Shown here: in pieces, positions 33,901-41,430 of the stretch | How the letters are laid out: each line of letters opens with the position of its first letter | How positions within the stretch are numbered: position 1 is the stretch's first letter | Assembly: GCF_013778305.1 (NCBI RefSeq) | Contig: NZ_JACEIC010000002.1 | Coordinates: 1,699,669-1,763,668, forward strand | Direction: 5' to 3' | DNA length: 64,000 nt | Source: Nocardioides agri | GTDB lineage: Bacteria > Actinomycetota > Actinomycetes > Propionibacteriales > Nocardioidaceae | Notes under the pieces: model-generated | Told to the model about the DNA's origin: nothing | Database searches by the model: none | Seen by the model: the letters and a program-made list of their open reading frames with translations, nothing else | Translations under genes and position numbers: made by a program

Positions 33901-34113
33901 CGCAACGCCAACGACCTGCTCACCACCGCCCACCAGCTCAAGGGCAGCGCGCTCAACCTCGGCCTCCCGCGGGTCGCCGCCGCCGCGGAGCGACTGGAGT
34001 CACTCGGGGCGGCCGGGCGCACCGGCGACACGAAGGCGCTGCTCGACGACCTCGCTGCCGAGGTCGAGATCGCCGTCTCGGCGCTCGTCCGGGCCACCGG
34101 GTCGGACCGCTGA
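30961..34113 (+). CDS. Hybrid sensor histidine kinase: PAS-PAS-GAF-HisKA-HATPase-REC-REC-HPt
   Basis: 1050 residues, cytoplasmic, without membrane helices. PAS domains lie at about 5-120 and 140-240, and a GAF domain at 260-395. The phosphoacceptor His425 sits in FLATMSHEIRTPMNGV. The ATPase domain (N box NLGANAVKF, G1 DTGVGI, G2 GGTGLGL) covers about 520-650. The first receiver has Asp716 in LLDLRMPDTDG and the second has Asp852 in LMDCRMPRLDG. The C-terminal HPt domain has His991 in AHQLKGSALNLG. All phosphorelay modules are in one chain except a DNA-binding output, so it must signal to a separate response regulator or enzyme. No such gene is adjacent. Confidence 0.93.
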   Translation: MDDPGFIRRLFDAHPDGLWVFDDDGVTVWANDHMARMLGRDPASMPGLPVHETMDEQGRRDFSAALARMVESGTGGQNIDSHFVRPDGTAVWGLVSFAPVVDDDGRRIGWLHRVTPYTDRKQLLETINKREQQLATAQQIAHLGSWEWDVRHDRVEWSDEMCRIFGVQQATEIDYLTYLERIHVDDRDLALAALDQGLHGTAFDFDHRIMRPDGEVRWIRGRGIPDVDETGTVWRLSGTAQDTTAVHDADEQAAEATRRLQLLQQMAEVANRATSLRELLFIAGAGVPMNTSWSAVAAYLYGSPAEPPELLDIGRDQSPVPPDAELAERARATGEMAVRAAPGLEETHSIVAMPVFLADEVVCVVELLADEVPPDENSHRLLSQIAHQLGVVAERERSASELAEARDAAMEASRLKSEFLATMSHEIRTPMNGVIGLTDLLLRTDLDEHQRRLAENLQGSGMTLLGIINDILDLSKIESGKLELEAADFDVRGVFDQVASLLSGPAHEKGLELVVACDPDVPAQLRGDSVRLGQVVSNLGANAVKFTDAGEVVIAARIERASSRDVVLRVDVTDTGVGIDPAERERLFEAFTQADPSTTRRHGGTGLGLTISRQLVEALGGEIWVVSEPGSGSTFSFTARLGLVSGSAARRLDVPVQLRGRHVLVVDDNATNRLILEHQLAAWHMRPLAVDSAEAALAALQDARWGRDPFEVVLLDLRMPDTDGLELARQIGALEGLPQPAMLLLTSEPVSRQQVVDAGIRGSLDKPIRHAELHETLLALLAPRPGTTTSAPARRRPALGVRVLVVEDNPVNQLVAAGFLEDLGCAVDLAGDGLEAVALLSGRHSYDVVLMDCRMPRLDGFDATRRIRKQEPPGVRVPIIAMTASALEGVRERCLEAGMDDYLTKPVDGTEVERALRTWAGSTAGGATEAEAIIGVLDPERVRMLEGLVKDGTTFFERTANSFISRVGEQVVAIRDAAESRNANDLLTTAHQLKGSALNLGLPRVAAAAERLESLGAAGRTGDTKALLDDLAAEVEIAVSALVRATGSDR

Positions 34114-34135
34114 GCACCTCTGGGAGACTCGGGGC

Positions 34136-35371
34136 GTGTCCCTGCTGCCCCCGTTCGTCGAGGTCGGCCGGCAGCGGCCCGTCGACCTGGTCGTGCCGGG
34201 CTCCTCGCTCGACGAGGTGGTGGCGCCGTACGCCGCGGCCACCGGCGCCGGACCGCTCGAGCTGACATCGGGGGCGGACCGCCTCGTGGCGCGCTACGAC
34301 GGCGACGCGGTGTGGCTGGAGGTGACGACCCGCGGCCGGACGACCCGACACCGGTCGCGCCGGTTCGCGCGGCCGCCCGGGCCGGTCGAGGAGGTCGGCC
34401 TGGCGCTCACCGGGACGCACCTGACCGCGCTCACCCGCGAGGGCGACCGGTGGGTCGCCCGCGCCCGCACCGACCTGCGGGGCCGGATCGACACCCGGTC
34501 CGAGGCCTGGCTGGCCGGCCTGGCCACCGCCGCCCCGATCGCCGGTCGCTTCGGCCAGCTCGGGCTGCGCGACGTGCGCGTGGTCTCCGGGGTGCCGGAC
34601 GGCCGCGTGGTCCTGTCGGCGACCAGCGCCGGCCCCGGCTTCTTCGACACCGCGCACACCTCGCTGTGGGAGCTCGACACCCGCACCCTGGCGCTGACCC
34701 ACCTCTCCGACCTCTTCTTCCGCCGGCCCGACCGCGCCGGCGCGTACGGCGACCACGCCACCCACGTCCTCCGGGACGGTGACGAGTGGCTCGTCGCCAC
34801 CAGCACCTGGGGCGACTTCCACAGCAGGCACAAGGTCATCGGCGTCACGCTCGCCCGGACGACCGCCGACGTGCTGAGCGGCGTGCACCTGCTGGACACC
34901 GAGCCGCTCCCGCTGCCCGTCGGTGGGCTGCGCTCGGTCGGCGTCTGGGACCCGCACCTGGCCCGGACCGACGACGGCTGGCTGGTCGGGTTCGTGAGCG
35001 CGACGAGGTTCTTCCGGTTCCACCCGGCGCTCGCCGGCGGCCCGTCGCTGGACGCGCTCGCCCTGCGCGGCGCGGCCGGTCACCTCACCCAGGCCGAGGG
35101 CACGACGCTCGCGCACCTCGGCGGCGGCTGGCGGGTGCTGGCCAGCGACAAGCGGGCGCAGCGCTTCCCGACCTACGACCTCGCGATGCGCGAGACCGGC
35201 GCCCTGACCGCGCCGTACCCCTCCAACATCCCGTGGCCGACGCTGGTCCGCGACGGTGACGGCTGGCTGGTCGTGACGTTCGACGGGACGCCGTACGGCG
35301 GCCCCGTGTGCGGCTACGGCACGCACGGCGACGTGGTTTTCCTGCGCCCGGAGGCTGGGACTACCGTGTGA
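34136..35371 (+). CDS. Hypothetical beta-propeller-like protein
   Basis: 411 residues from GTG 34136 with GGGAG ten bases upstream. Family not recognised. The chain is rich in short beta strands with recurring DG(D/W)-W-LV units ([46 protein letters not shown]), as in five-bladed propellers related to GH43/GH32-type folds. There is no signal peptide. It starts 22 bases after the hybrid kinase stop and could be cotranscribed with it. Glycosidase activity is not demonstrated by any motif I can identify. Confidence 0.7.
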   Translation: MSLLPPFVEVGRQRPVDLVVPGSSLDEVVAPYAAATGAGPLELTSGADRLVARYDGDAVWLEVTTRGRTTRHRSRRFARPPGPVEEVGLALTGTHLTALTREGDRWVARARTDLRGRIDTRSEAWLAGLATAAPIAGRFGQLGLRDVRVVSGVPDGRVVLSATSAGPGFFDTAHTSLWELDTRTLALTHLSDLFFRRPDRAGAYGDHATHVLRDGDEWLVATSTWGDFHSRHKVIGVTLARTTADVLSGVHLLDTEPLPLPVGGLRSVGVWDPHLARTDDGWLVGFVSATRFFRFHPALAGGPSLDALALRGAAGHLTQAEGTTLAHLGGGWRVLASDKRAQRFPTYDLAMRETGALTAPYPSNIPWPTLVRDGDGWLVVTFDGTPYGGPVCGYGTHGDVVFLRPEAGTTV

Positions 35372-35456
35372 CCCAGAGCACGCGCCACCCCTGCGTGCCC
35401 TGACCTCACGACGGCGCCACACCACCCCCGTGGCCGACACGAAAGCAGGACCATCC

Positions 35457-36533
35457 ATGTCCGACGTCTTCGAGCTGGGATCCGAGCACGAGCAGGTCGT
35501 CTTCGCCCACGACCCCGGCTCCGGCCTCAAGGCCATCATCGCGATCCACTCGACCGCCCTCGGCCCGGCCCTCGGCGGCACTCGCTTCCACCCCTACGCC
35601 TCGACGGCCGACGCGCTCCGCGACGTCCTCAACCTCTCGCGCGGCATGTCCTACAAGGCCGCGCTCGCCGGCCTCGACCTCGGCGGCGGCAAGGCCGTGA
35701 TCATCGGCGACCCGGCCACGGCCAAGAGCGAGCCGCTGCTGCGTGCCTACGGCCGTCAGGTGCAGGCGCTCGGCGGGCGCTACTACACCGCGTGCGACGT
35801 CGGGACCTTCTCAGTCGACATGGACGACATCGCCCGCGAGTGCGACTTCGTGACCGGCCGCACCGTCGCCCACGGCGGCGCCGGTGACAGCTCGGTGCTC
35901 ACGGCGTACGGCGTCTTCCAGGGCATGCGCGCCGCCGCCCAGGTCGCCTGGGGCACGACGTCACTGGCCGGCCGCACGGTCGGCATCGCCGGCGTCGGCA
36001 AGGTCGGCAGCCACCTGGCCCGCCACCTCGTCGAGGACGGCGCCACCGTCATCGTCACCGACGTCCATGCACCGGCCGTCGAGCGGCTGCGCGACGAGCT
36101 CCCCACGATCCAGGTCGTGGCCGACGAGGCGGCGCTGGTCGCCTCCGCGCTCGACATCTACGCGCCGTGCGCGCTCGGTGACGCGCTCACCGACGAGGTC
36201 GTCGAGGTGCTGAGCGCCAAGATCGTGTGCGGCGCGGCCAACAACCAGCTCGCCCACCCGGGCATCGAGAAGGCGCTCGAGGAGCGCGGGATCCTCTACG
36301 CGCCGGACTACTGCGTCAACGCCGGTGGCCTGATCCAGGTCGCCGACGAGCTCGAGGGGTTCTCGTTCGAGCGCGCGCAGCAGCGCGCCACCGGCATCTT
36401 CGACACCACGCTGCGGGTCTTCGAGCTGGCCGCCGCCGACGGCGTGCCGCCGGCGATCGCCGCCGACCGGCTCGCCGAGCGGCGGATGCGCGAGGTCGGC
36501 CGGCTGCGCGGGATGTGGCTGCCGCAGCACTGA
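35457..36533 (+). CDS. vdh: Valine/leucine dehydrogenase
   Basis: 358 residues from ATG 35457 with AGCAGGA upstream. It belongs to the Glu/Leu/Phe/Val dehydrogenase family: substrate domain [10 protein letters not shown] ... [20 protein letters not shown] with the catalytic Lys, and NAD-binding [16 protein letters not shown] near residue 180. It catalyses reversible NAD-dependent oxidative deamination of branched-chain amino acids to 2-oxo acids and ammonia, which feeds branched-chain fatty acid precursors. Its place next to DUF3073, purM and purF mirrors the Streptomyces vdh neighbourhood. It is convergent with DUF3073. Confidence 0.92.
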   Translation: MSDVFELGSEHEQVVFAHDPGSGLKAIIAIHSTALGPALGGTRFHPYASTADALRDVLNLSRGMSYKAALAGLDLGGGKAVIIGDPATAKSEPLLRAYGRQVQALGGRYYTACDVGTFSVDMDDIARECDFVTGRTVAHGGAGDSSVLTAYGVFQGMRAAAQVAWGTTSLAGRTVGIAGVGKVGSHLARHLVEDGATVIVTDVHAPAVERLRDELPTIQVVADEAALVASALDIYAPCALGDALTDEVVEVLSAKIVCGAANNQLAHPGIEKALEERGILYAPDYCVNAGGLIQVADELEGFSFERAQQRATGIFDTTLRVFELAAADGVPPAIAADRLAERRMREVGRLRGMWLPQH

Positions 36534-36576
36534 CCGGTCCGACACCACCGGTCCGACACCGGGCGCGCTCGACGAC

Positions 36577-36600
36577 GAGCCGCCCGGTGTCGGGCGGCTC
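36577..36600. terminator. Bidirectional terminator between vdh and DUF3073 gene
   Basis: A 10-base-pair perfect stem (36577-36586 with 36591-36600), loop GTGT. An overlapping GACACCGGGCG arm at about 36555 can pair with the same 3-prime part in an alternative fold. Confidence 0.8.
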
Positions 36601-36624
36601 GGTCAGACGAGACTCAGAGGAGAC

Positions 36625-36813
36625 TCAGTCGCGACGGGAGTCGGAGTAGTCCGACCACTTCTCGAGCTCTTCCGGCTCGATCTGACTGGTGTCGTCGCTG
36701 TTGCTCTGCCCGTGCAGCTCGTTGGCCAACGCCCCGAAGTCCGTCTCATGAGTGCGGTACTTCAGGTCGCGGGCGACCTTCGTCTGCTTGGCTTTCGCTC
36801 GGCCGCGCCCCAT
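36625..36813 (-). CDS. DUF3073 domain-containing protein
   Basis: 62 residues from ATG 36813. The opening MGRGRAKAKQTKVARDLKYR and the following HETDFGALANELHG are diagnostic of DUF3073, a small basic-then-acidic actinobacterial protein. It is characteristically encoded beside purM/purF, as here. The function is unknown; the basic N-terminus suggests nucleic-acid contact. It is the last of the minus-strand group purF-purM-DUF3073, 120 bases after purM. Confidence 0.93.
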   Translation of the reverse strand: MGRGRAKAKQTKVARDLKYRTHETDFGALANELHGQSNSDDTSQIEPEELEKWSDYSDSRRD

Positions 36814-36933
36814 AGGGTCAGCCCCCTCGCACACTCGGCCGGGGCGCTCAGGCTCCCGGACTGTCTCAAAGAGTTCTCGTGGGCCCAACGCTACCTGTTG
36901 GGTGGGTGTTCCCGCACATCGGATCGCCGATTC

Positions 36934-38004
36934 TCACCAGCCGGGGTGCTGGCCGACCAGCCGGACGGTGCCGCCGGCCTCCGGCGCGGCGGCCACCTCA
37001 CCCGCGATCCACGCCCGCACCCCGTGCTCGGCGAGCACGGCGACGGCCGCGTGGGCGTCGTCGGGGTCGGTCAGGGCGACCATGCCGACGCCGCAGTTGA
37101 GCGTCATCTCCAGGTCGGGCTGAGCGACCTCGCCCACGCGCCGGACCAGGTCGAAGACCGGCTGCGGGGTCCAGGTGGCGCGGTCGATCGTCGCCCCGAG
37201 CTCGACCGGCATCACCCGCTCGAGGTTGGCGGCCAGGCCACCGCCGGTGACGTGGGACATCGCGTGGGTGCGGGTCCGGTCGGCGAGCGCCAGGCAGGCC
37301 TTGGCGTAGATCCGCGTCGGCTCGAGCAGCTCCTCGCCGAGCGTGCGGCCCAGCTCGTCCACGTGCCGGTCGAGCGACCACCCGGCCGTCGCCAGCAGCA
37401 CGTGGCGCACCAGGGAGTAGCCGTTGGAGTGCAGCCCCGAGGCCTCCATCGCGATGACGACGTCACCCGGGCGCACCCGTCCGGGGCCGAGCAGCTTGTC
37501 GGCGTCGACGACGCCGGTGGTCGACCCGGCCACGTCGTACTCGTCGGGGCCGAGGAGGCCCGGGTGCTCGGCGGTCTCGCCGCCGAGCAGCGCCGCGCCG
37601 GCCTCGACGCACGCCTCGGCGATGCCCTTGACGATCGCGGCGATCCGCTCGGGCACGACCCGACCGGTGGCGATGTAGTCGGTGACGAAGAGCGGCTCGG
37701 CCCCGCAGACGACCAGGTCGTCGACGAGCATGCCGACCAGGTCGAAGCCGATCGTGTCGTGCTTGTCGAGCGCCTGCGCGATCGCGACCTTGGTGCCCAC
37801 CCCGTCAGCGGAGGTGGCGAGCAGGGGCCGGTCGTAGGCCTTGAGGGCGGAGGCGTCGAAGAGCCCGGCGAAGCCGCCGATCCCGCCGATCATCTCCGGG
37901 CGGCGGGCCTTCTCGATCCACACCTTCATCAGCTCGACGGCCTTGTCACCCGCCTCGATGGAGACACCGGCCTCGGCGTAGGCGTTGGGCTTGTGGTCGG
38001 TCAC
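36934..38004 (-). CDS. purM: Phosphoribosylformylglycinamidine cyclo-ligase
   Basis: AIR synthetase, 356 residues, step five of IMP synthesis: ATP-dependent ring closure of FGAM to AIR. It has the expected opening NAYAEAGVSIEAGDKAVELM, the loop IGGFAGLF, ATSADGVGTKVAIA, and the C-terminal HVTGGGLAANLERVMP. GTG start with GGGAGC upstream, eight bases after the purF stop, so the two are cotranscribed. Confidence 0.97.
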   Translation of the reverse strand: MTDHKPNAYAEAGVSIEAGDKAVELMKVWIEKARRPEMIGGIGGFAGLFDASALKAYDRPLLATSADGVGTKVAIAQALDKHDTIGFDLVGMLVDDLVVCGAEPLFVTDYIATGRVVPERIAAIVKGIAEACVEAGAALLGGETAEHPGLLGPDEYDVAGSTTGVVDADKLLGPGRVRPGDVVIAMEASGLHSNGYSLVRHVLLATAGWSLDRHVDELGRTLGEELLEPTRIYAKACLALADRTRTHAMSHVTGGGLAANLERVMPVELGATIDRATWTPQPVFDLVRRVGEVAQPDLEMTLNCGVGMVALTDPDDAHAAVAVLAEHGVRAWIAGEVAAAPEAGGTVRLVGQHPGW

Positions 38005-38012
38005 GGAGCTCC

Positions 38013-39557
38013 CTAGGGATTGTTGAGGACCGGCAGAGCCTCGCCGGAGGCCGGCGACTTCAGCGTCGCCTCGAGCAGGTGCTTGCCGAGCAGGCTCTCG
38101 TCCGGCAGCGCGATGGGGTACTCACCGGTGAAGCAGGCGCGGCAGAGCCGGTCGCCGGGGACGCCGGTGGACTCGACCATGCCGTCGAGCGAGATGTATC
38201 CCAGGCTGTCGGCGCCGATGCTGGCCGCGATCTCGTCGACGTCGAGCCCGTTGGCGATCAGCTCGGCCCGGGTGGCGAAGTCGATGCCGTAGAAGCACGG
38301 CCACTTCACCGGCGGGCTGGAGATCCGGACGTGGACCTCGAGCGCGCCGGCCTCGCGGAGCATCCGCACCTGGGCCCGCTGGGTGTTGCCGCGCACGATC
38401 GAGTCGTCGACGACGACGATCCGCCGGCCGCGGATCATGTGCTCGAGGGCGTTGAGCTTGAGCCGGATGCCGAGCTGGCGCAGCGTCTGGCTGGGCTGGA
38501 TGAACGTGCGGCCGACGTAGGCGTTCTTGACGAAGCCCTGGCCGAACGGGATGCCGCTCTCCTCGGCGTACCCCGCCGCGGCCGGGGTGCCCGACTCGGG
38601 GACCGGCATCACCAGGTCGGCGTCGACGGGGAACTCGCGAGCGAGCCTGCGGCCCATCTCGACCCGCGCCTCGTGGACGCTGCGGCCGCTGATCGTGGCG
38701 TCGGGACGCGCGAGGTAGACGTACTCGAAGACGCAGCCCTTGGGTGCCGGCTCGGCGAAGTGGTGGGAGCGCAGGCCGTTCTCGTCGATGACGATCATCT
38801 CGCCGGGCTCGACCTCGCGGACCACGCTCGCGCCGATCGTCGCCAGCGCGGCGCTCTCGCTCGCGACCACCCAGCCGCGCTCGAGGCGGCCGAGGACGAG
38901 CGGCCGGATGCCCTGCGGGTCGCGGGCGGCGTAGAGGGTGTCCTCGTTCATCCAGACGAAGCAGAAGGCACCCTCGAGCTTCGGCAGCACCTCGAGCGCC
39001 CGCTGCTCCAGCGAGGTGTCCGGGTGGTGCGCGAGCAGCGCGGTGACCAGCCCGGTGTCGTTGGTGGAGCTCTCCATCGGCCGCGTGTGCAGGTCGAGCT
39101 CGTCCTCGGGCCCCGGCAGGTCGGTGACCATCTGCTGGAGGTCGTGGGTGTTGATCAGGTTGCCGTTGTGGCCCAGCGCGATCGAGCCGTCGGCGGTCGG
39201 CCGGAACGTCGGCTGGGCGTTCTGCCAGGTGCTGGCGCCGGTGGTCGAGTAGCGGGTGTGACCGATCGCGAGGTGGCCCTTGAGCGACGCCAGCGTCGTC
39301 TCGTCGAAGACCTGGGAGACCAGGCCCATGTCCTTGTAGACGAGGATCTGGCGGCCGTTGCTGACCGCGATGCCGGCCGACTCCTGACCCCGGTGCTGGA
39401 GCGCGTAGAGACCGAAGTAGGTCAACTTGGCGACGTCCTCGCCGGGCGCCCAGACCCCGAAGACGCCACATGCGTCCTGCGGTCCCTGCTCGTGCGGGTC
39501 GAGGGCAGCGGTGAGCCGGCCGTCGCCGCCCTTGCGTCGGCTGGTTTCGAAGGGCAC
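38013..39557 (-). CDS. purF: Amidophosphoribosyltransferase
   Basis: First committed enzyme of purine synthesis, converting PRPP and glutamine to phosphoribosylamine; 514 residues. The N-terminal nucleophile is Cys30 in DACGVFGVWAPGED, so about 29 residues of propeptide must be removed, as in Bacillus-type enzymes. Cysteines that can ligate a 4Fe-4S cluster are present (KWPCFYGIDFATR, LCRACFTGEYP). The PRPP motif is RIVVVDDSIVRGNT. It is followed after eight bases by purM and is divergent from a sensor kinase gene. Confidence 0.97.
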   Translation of the reverse strand: MPFETSRRKGGDGRLTAALDPHEQGPQDACGVFGVWAPGEDVAKLTYFGLYALQHRGQESAGIAVSNGRQILVYKDMGLVSQVFDETTLASLKGHLAIGHTRYSTTGASTWQNAQPTFRPTADGSIALGHNGNLINTHDLQQMVTDLPGPEDELDLHTRPMESSTNDTGLVTALLAHHPDTSLEQRALEVLPKLEGAFCFVWMNEDTLYAARDPQGIRPLVLGRLERGWVVASESAALATIGASVVREVEPGEMIVIDENGLRSHHFAEPAPKGCVFEYVYLARPDATISGRSVHEARVEMGRRLAREFPVDADLVMPVPESGTPAAAGYAEESGIPFGQGFVKNAYVGRTFIQPSQTLRQLGIRLKLNALEHMIRGRRIVVVDDSIVRGNTQRAQVRMLREAGALEVHVRISSPPVKWPCFYGIDFATRAELIANGLDVDEIAASIGADSLGYISLDGMVESTGVPGDRLCRACFTGEYPIALPDESLLGKHLLEATLKSPASGEALPVLNNP

Positions 39558-39625
39558 GTGAGGATTCTAAGGCGCGGGGTGCCTCGCGGATACGATGGGC
39601 CCGCGACCATGACCGAAGAGGACCC

Positions 39626-41416
39626 ATGTCTCGGGACACTCCCGTAGCACCGACCGCGCCCAGCCGCCAGCCGGCCTGGGTCGACGCGCCGTCCCGAGAC
39701 GCCCTCCAGCTGATCGCCGAGGGCGTCACCGAGATGGCCGGGTTCGGGATCGCCTCGATCAGCGTGGTCCGCGACGACGGCCTCCTCGAGTCCGTCGCCG
39801 TCGCCGGCAACGAGGAGGCCAAGGCCGAGCTCGAGGGCACCCGGACGCCCGTCGACCGGCTGCTCGCGGAGCTCGCGAAGGCCGACGACTGGGGGCTGCT
39901 GCGCTTCGTGCCGCACGAGCGCCTCGACCCGAGCGCCGGGGAGACCTGGGGCTGGGTGCCCGACATCGACCCGATCGACGACAGCCCGGACGCCTGGCAC
40001 CCCCTCGACCTGCTGATCGCGCCGCTCTACGACGACTTCGGCGCCCTGAGGGGCAGCCTCGCGATGGACCTGCCCGCCGACGGCCGGCGGCCCAGCCAGG
40101 CGCAGCGCGCCGTGCTCAACAGGTACGCCGAGCAGGCCGGCCGCGCCGTCGTCGTGGCGCTGGAGCGCCAGGCGCTCGCGGAGCAGGTCCGGATGGCCGA
40201 GGCCGCCCGGCTCATCGTCCGCCGGGCCTCCGCCCAGCTCAGCCTGGAGCGGATCATCGACGACTGCAGCGAGGCGCTGGTCGAGGGGTTCCGGTCGGCC
40301 GGGGTGTGGATCCAGACCTTCAGCGTGCGCGGCGTCGGGCGCGGCCACGTCTTCTCCGCCGCCGGCACCGACGTCGCGCTCGGCGACGATCTCGTCGGCA
40401 TCGCCGAGGAGGCAGCCCGGGAGGCCTGGCGCCGGCAGGAGGTCGCGATCGTCGCCCCCGACCGGCCGTTCCTGCCGCCGGTCACCGAGGAGAGCGGTGG
40501 AGCGATCCTCGAGTTCCTGCGCGGGATCGGCGTCGAGTCGCTGCTGTTCGTGCCGCTCGGCGCCGGGCCCGAGTGCGTCGGCAACCTGGTCCTGACCCGG
40601 CTCCCGGGTGCGCCCGAGTGGACGGCGGCCGACGCCACCGCGGCCCTCGACATCGGCCACGACCTGGGCCGGGCGATCCTCAACGCGCGCACCTTCGAGC
40701 GCGAGCACCGGCTGGTCGGGGAGCTCAAGGCGCTCGACGACTACAAGGGGCAGCTGCTCGCCACCGTCGCCCACGAGCTGAAAAACCCCCTCAGCTCGGT
40801 GCTGGGTCACCTCGAGATGCTCGAGGCGTCCCCCGACCTGACCGGCACCACGCGCACCTCACTCTCCGCCATGGAGCGCGGCGCCCAGCGGATGGTCAAG
40901 GTCATCGACGACCTCCTGCTGCTCTCGAAGGTCGAGGACGCCGCGAACCCGGTGATCGCCCGGCCCGTCGCCCTCGATGACGTCGTCGCGAGCGCGATGG
41001 ACCTCGTCTCGGTCGCCGCGCAGAACAAGGGCGTCACGGTCCACGTCGTCCGCGCCGCCGAGCCGGTGGTCGCCCGCGGCGACGCCGACGAGCTCGATCG
41101 GGTCTGCACCAACCTGCTCAGCAACGCGATCAAGTACACGCCGGCCGGCCGCTCGGTGACGGTCCGGCTCGAGAAGGGCGACGACGAGGCGCTGCTGGTC
41201 TGCAGCGACGAGGGGATCGGGATCTCCGCCTCCGACGTCGAGCGGCTCGGCACCGAGTTCTTCCGCTCGACCAACCCGGAGGCGGTGGCCCAGCCCGGCA
41301 CCGGCCTGGGGCTCGCGATCGTGCGCCGGATCATCGAGCGCCACTCCGGGCGCATGGAGGTCACCTCCACGCTCGGAGAAGGCAGCACCTTCACCGTCCA
41401 CCTGCCGGCCGCGTGA
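39626..41416 (+). CDS. GAF-GAF sensor histidine kinase (first of tandem pair)
   Basis: 596 residues, soluble. A GAF-like domain covers about 20-180 (FGIASISVVRDDGLLESVAVAG, DLLIAPLYDDFGALRGSLAMDLP), and a second GAF-like domain about 195-355. HisKA carries His383 in LLATVAHELKNPLSSVLGHLEML; the ATPase domain has NLLSNAIKY, DEGIGI and GTGLGLAIVRRIIERH. The ATG has AGAGGA five bases upstream. It is divergent from purF and directly followed by a paralogue with the same layout. No response regulator gene lies nearby. Input and output are unknown; the N-terminal GAF could bind a small ligand or a redox cofactor. Confidence 0.92.
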   Translation: MSRDTPVAPTAPSRQPAWVDAPSRDALQLIAEGVTEMAGFGIASISVVRDDGLLESVAVAGNEEAKAELEGTRTPVDRLLAELAKADDWGLLRFVPHERLDPSAGETWGWVPDIDPIDDSPDAWHPLDLLIAPLYDDFGALRGSLAMDLPADGRRPSQAQRAVLNRYAEQAGRAVVVALERQALAEQVRMAEAARLIVRRASAQLSLERIIDDCSEALVEGFRSAGVWIQTFSVRGVGRGHVFSAAGTDVALGDDLVGIAEEAAREAWRRQEVAIVAPDRPFLPPVTEESGGAILEFLRGIGVESLLFVPLGAGPECVGNLVLTRLPGAPEWTAADATAALDIGHDLGRAILNARTFEREHRLVGELKALDDYKGQLLATVAHELKNPLSSVLGHLEMLEASPDLTGTTRTSLSAMERGAQRMVKVIDDLLLLSKVEDAANPVIARPVALDDVVASAMDLVSVAAQNKGVTVHVVRAAEPVVARGDADELDRVCTNLLSNAIKYTPAGRSVTVRLEKGDDEALLVCSDEGIGISASDVERLGTEFFRSTNPEAVAQPGTGLGLAIVRRIIERHSGRMEVTSTLGEGSTFTVHLPAA

Positions 41417-41430
41417 GGCAGGAGCGACCC

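Noticed and set aside
29839..33933. Antisense open frame of 1364 codons opposite the hybrid kinase and LLM gene
   Set aside because: Low-complexity Arg/Gly/Asp/Val product without domains; it mirrors the codon bias of the sense genes. The sense genes have clear motifs.
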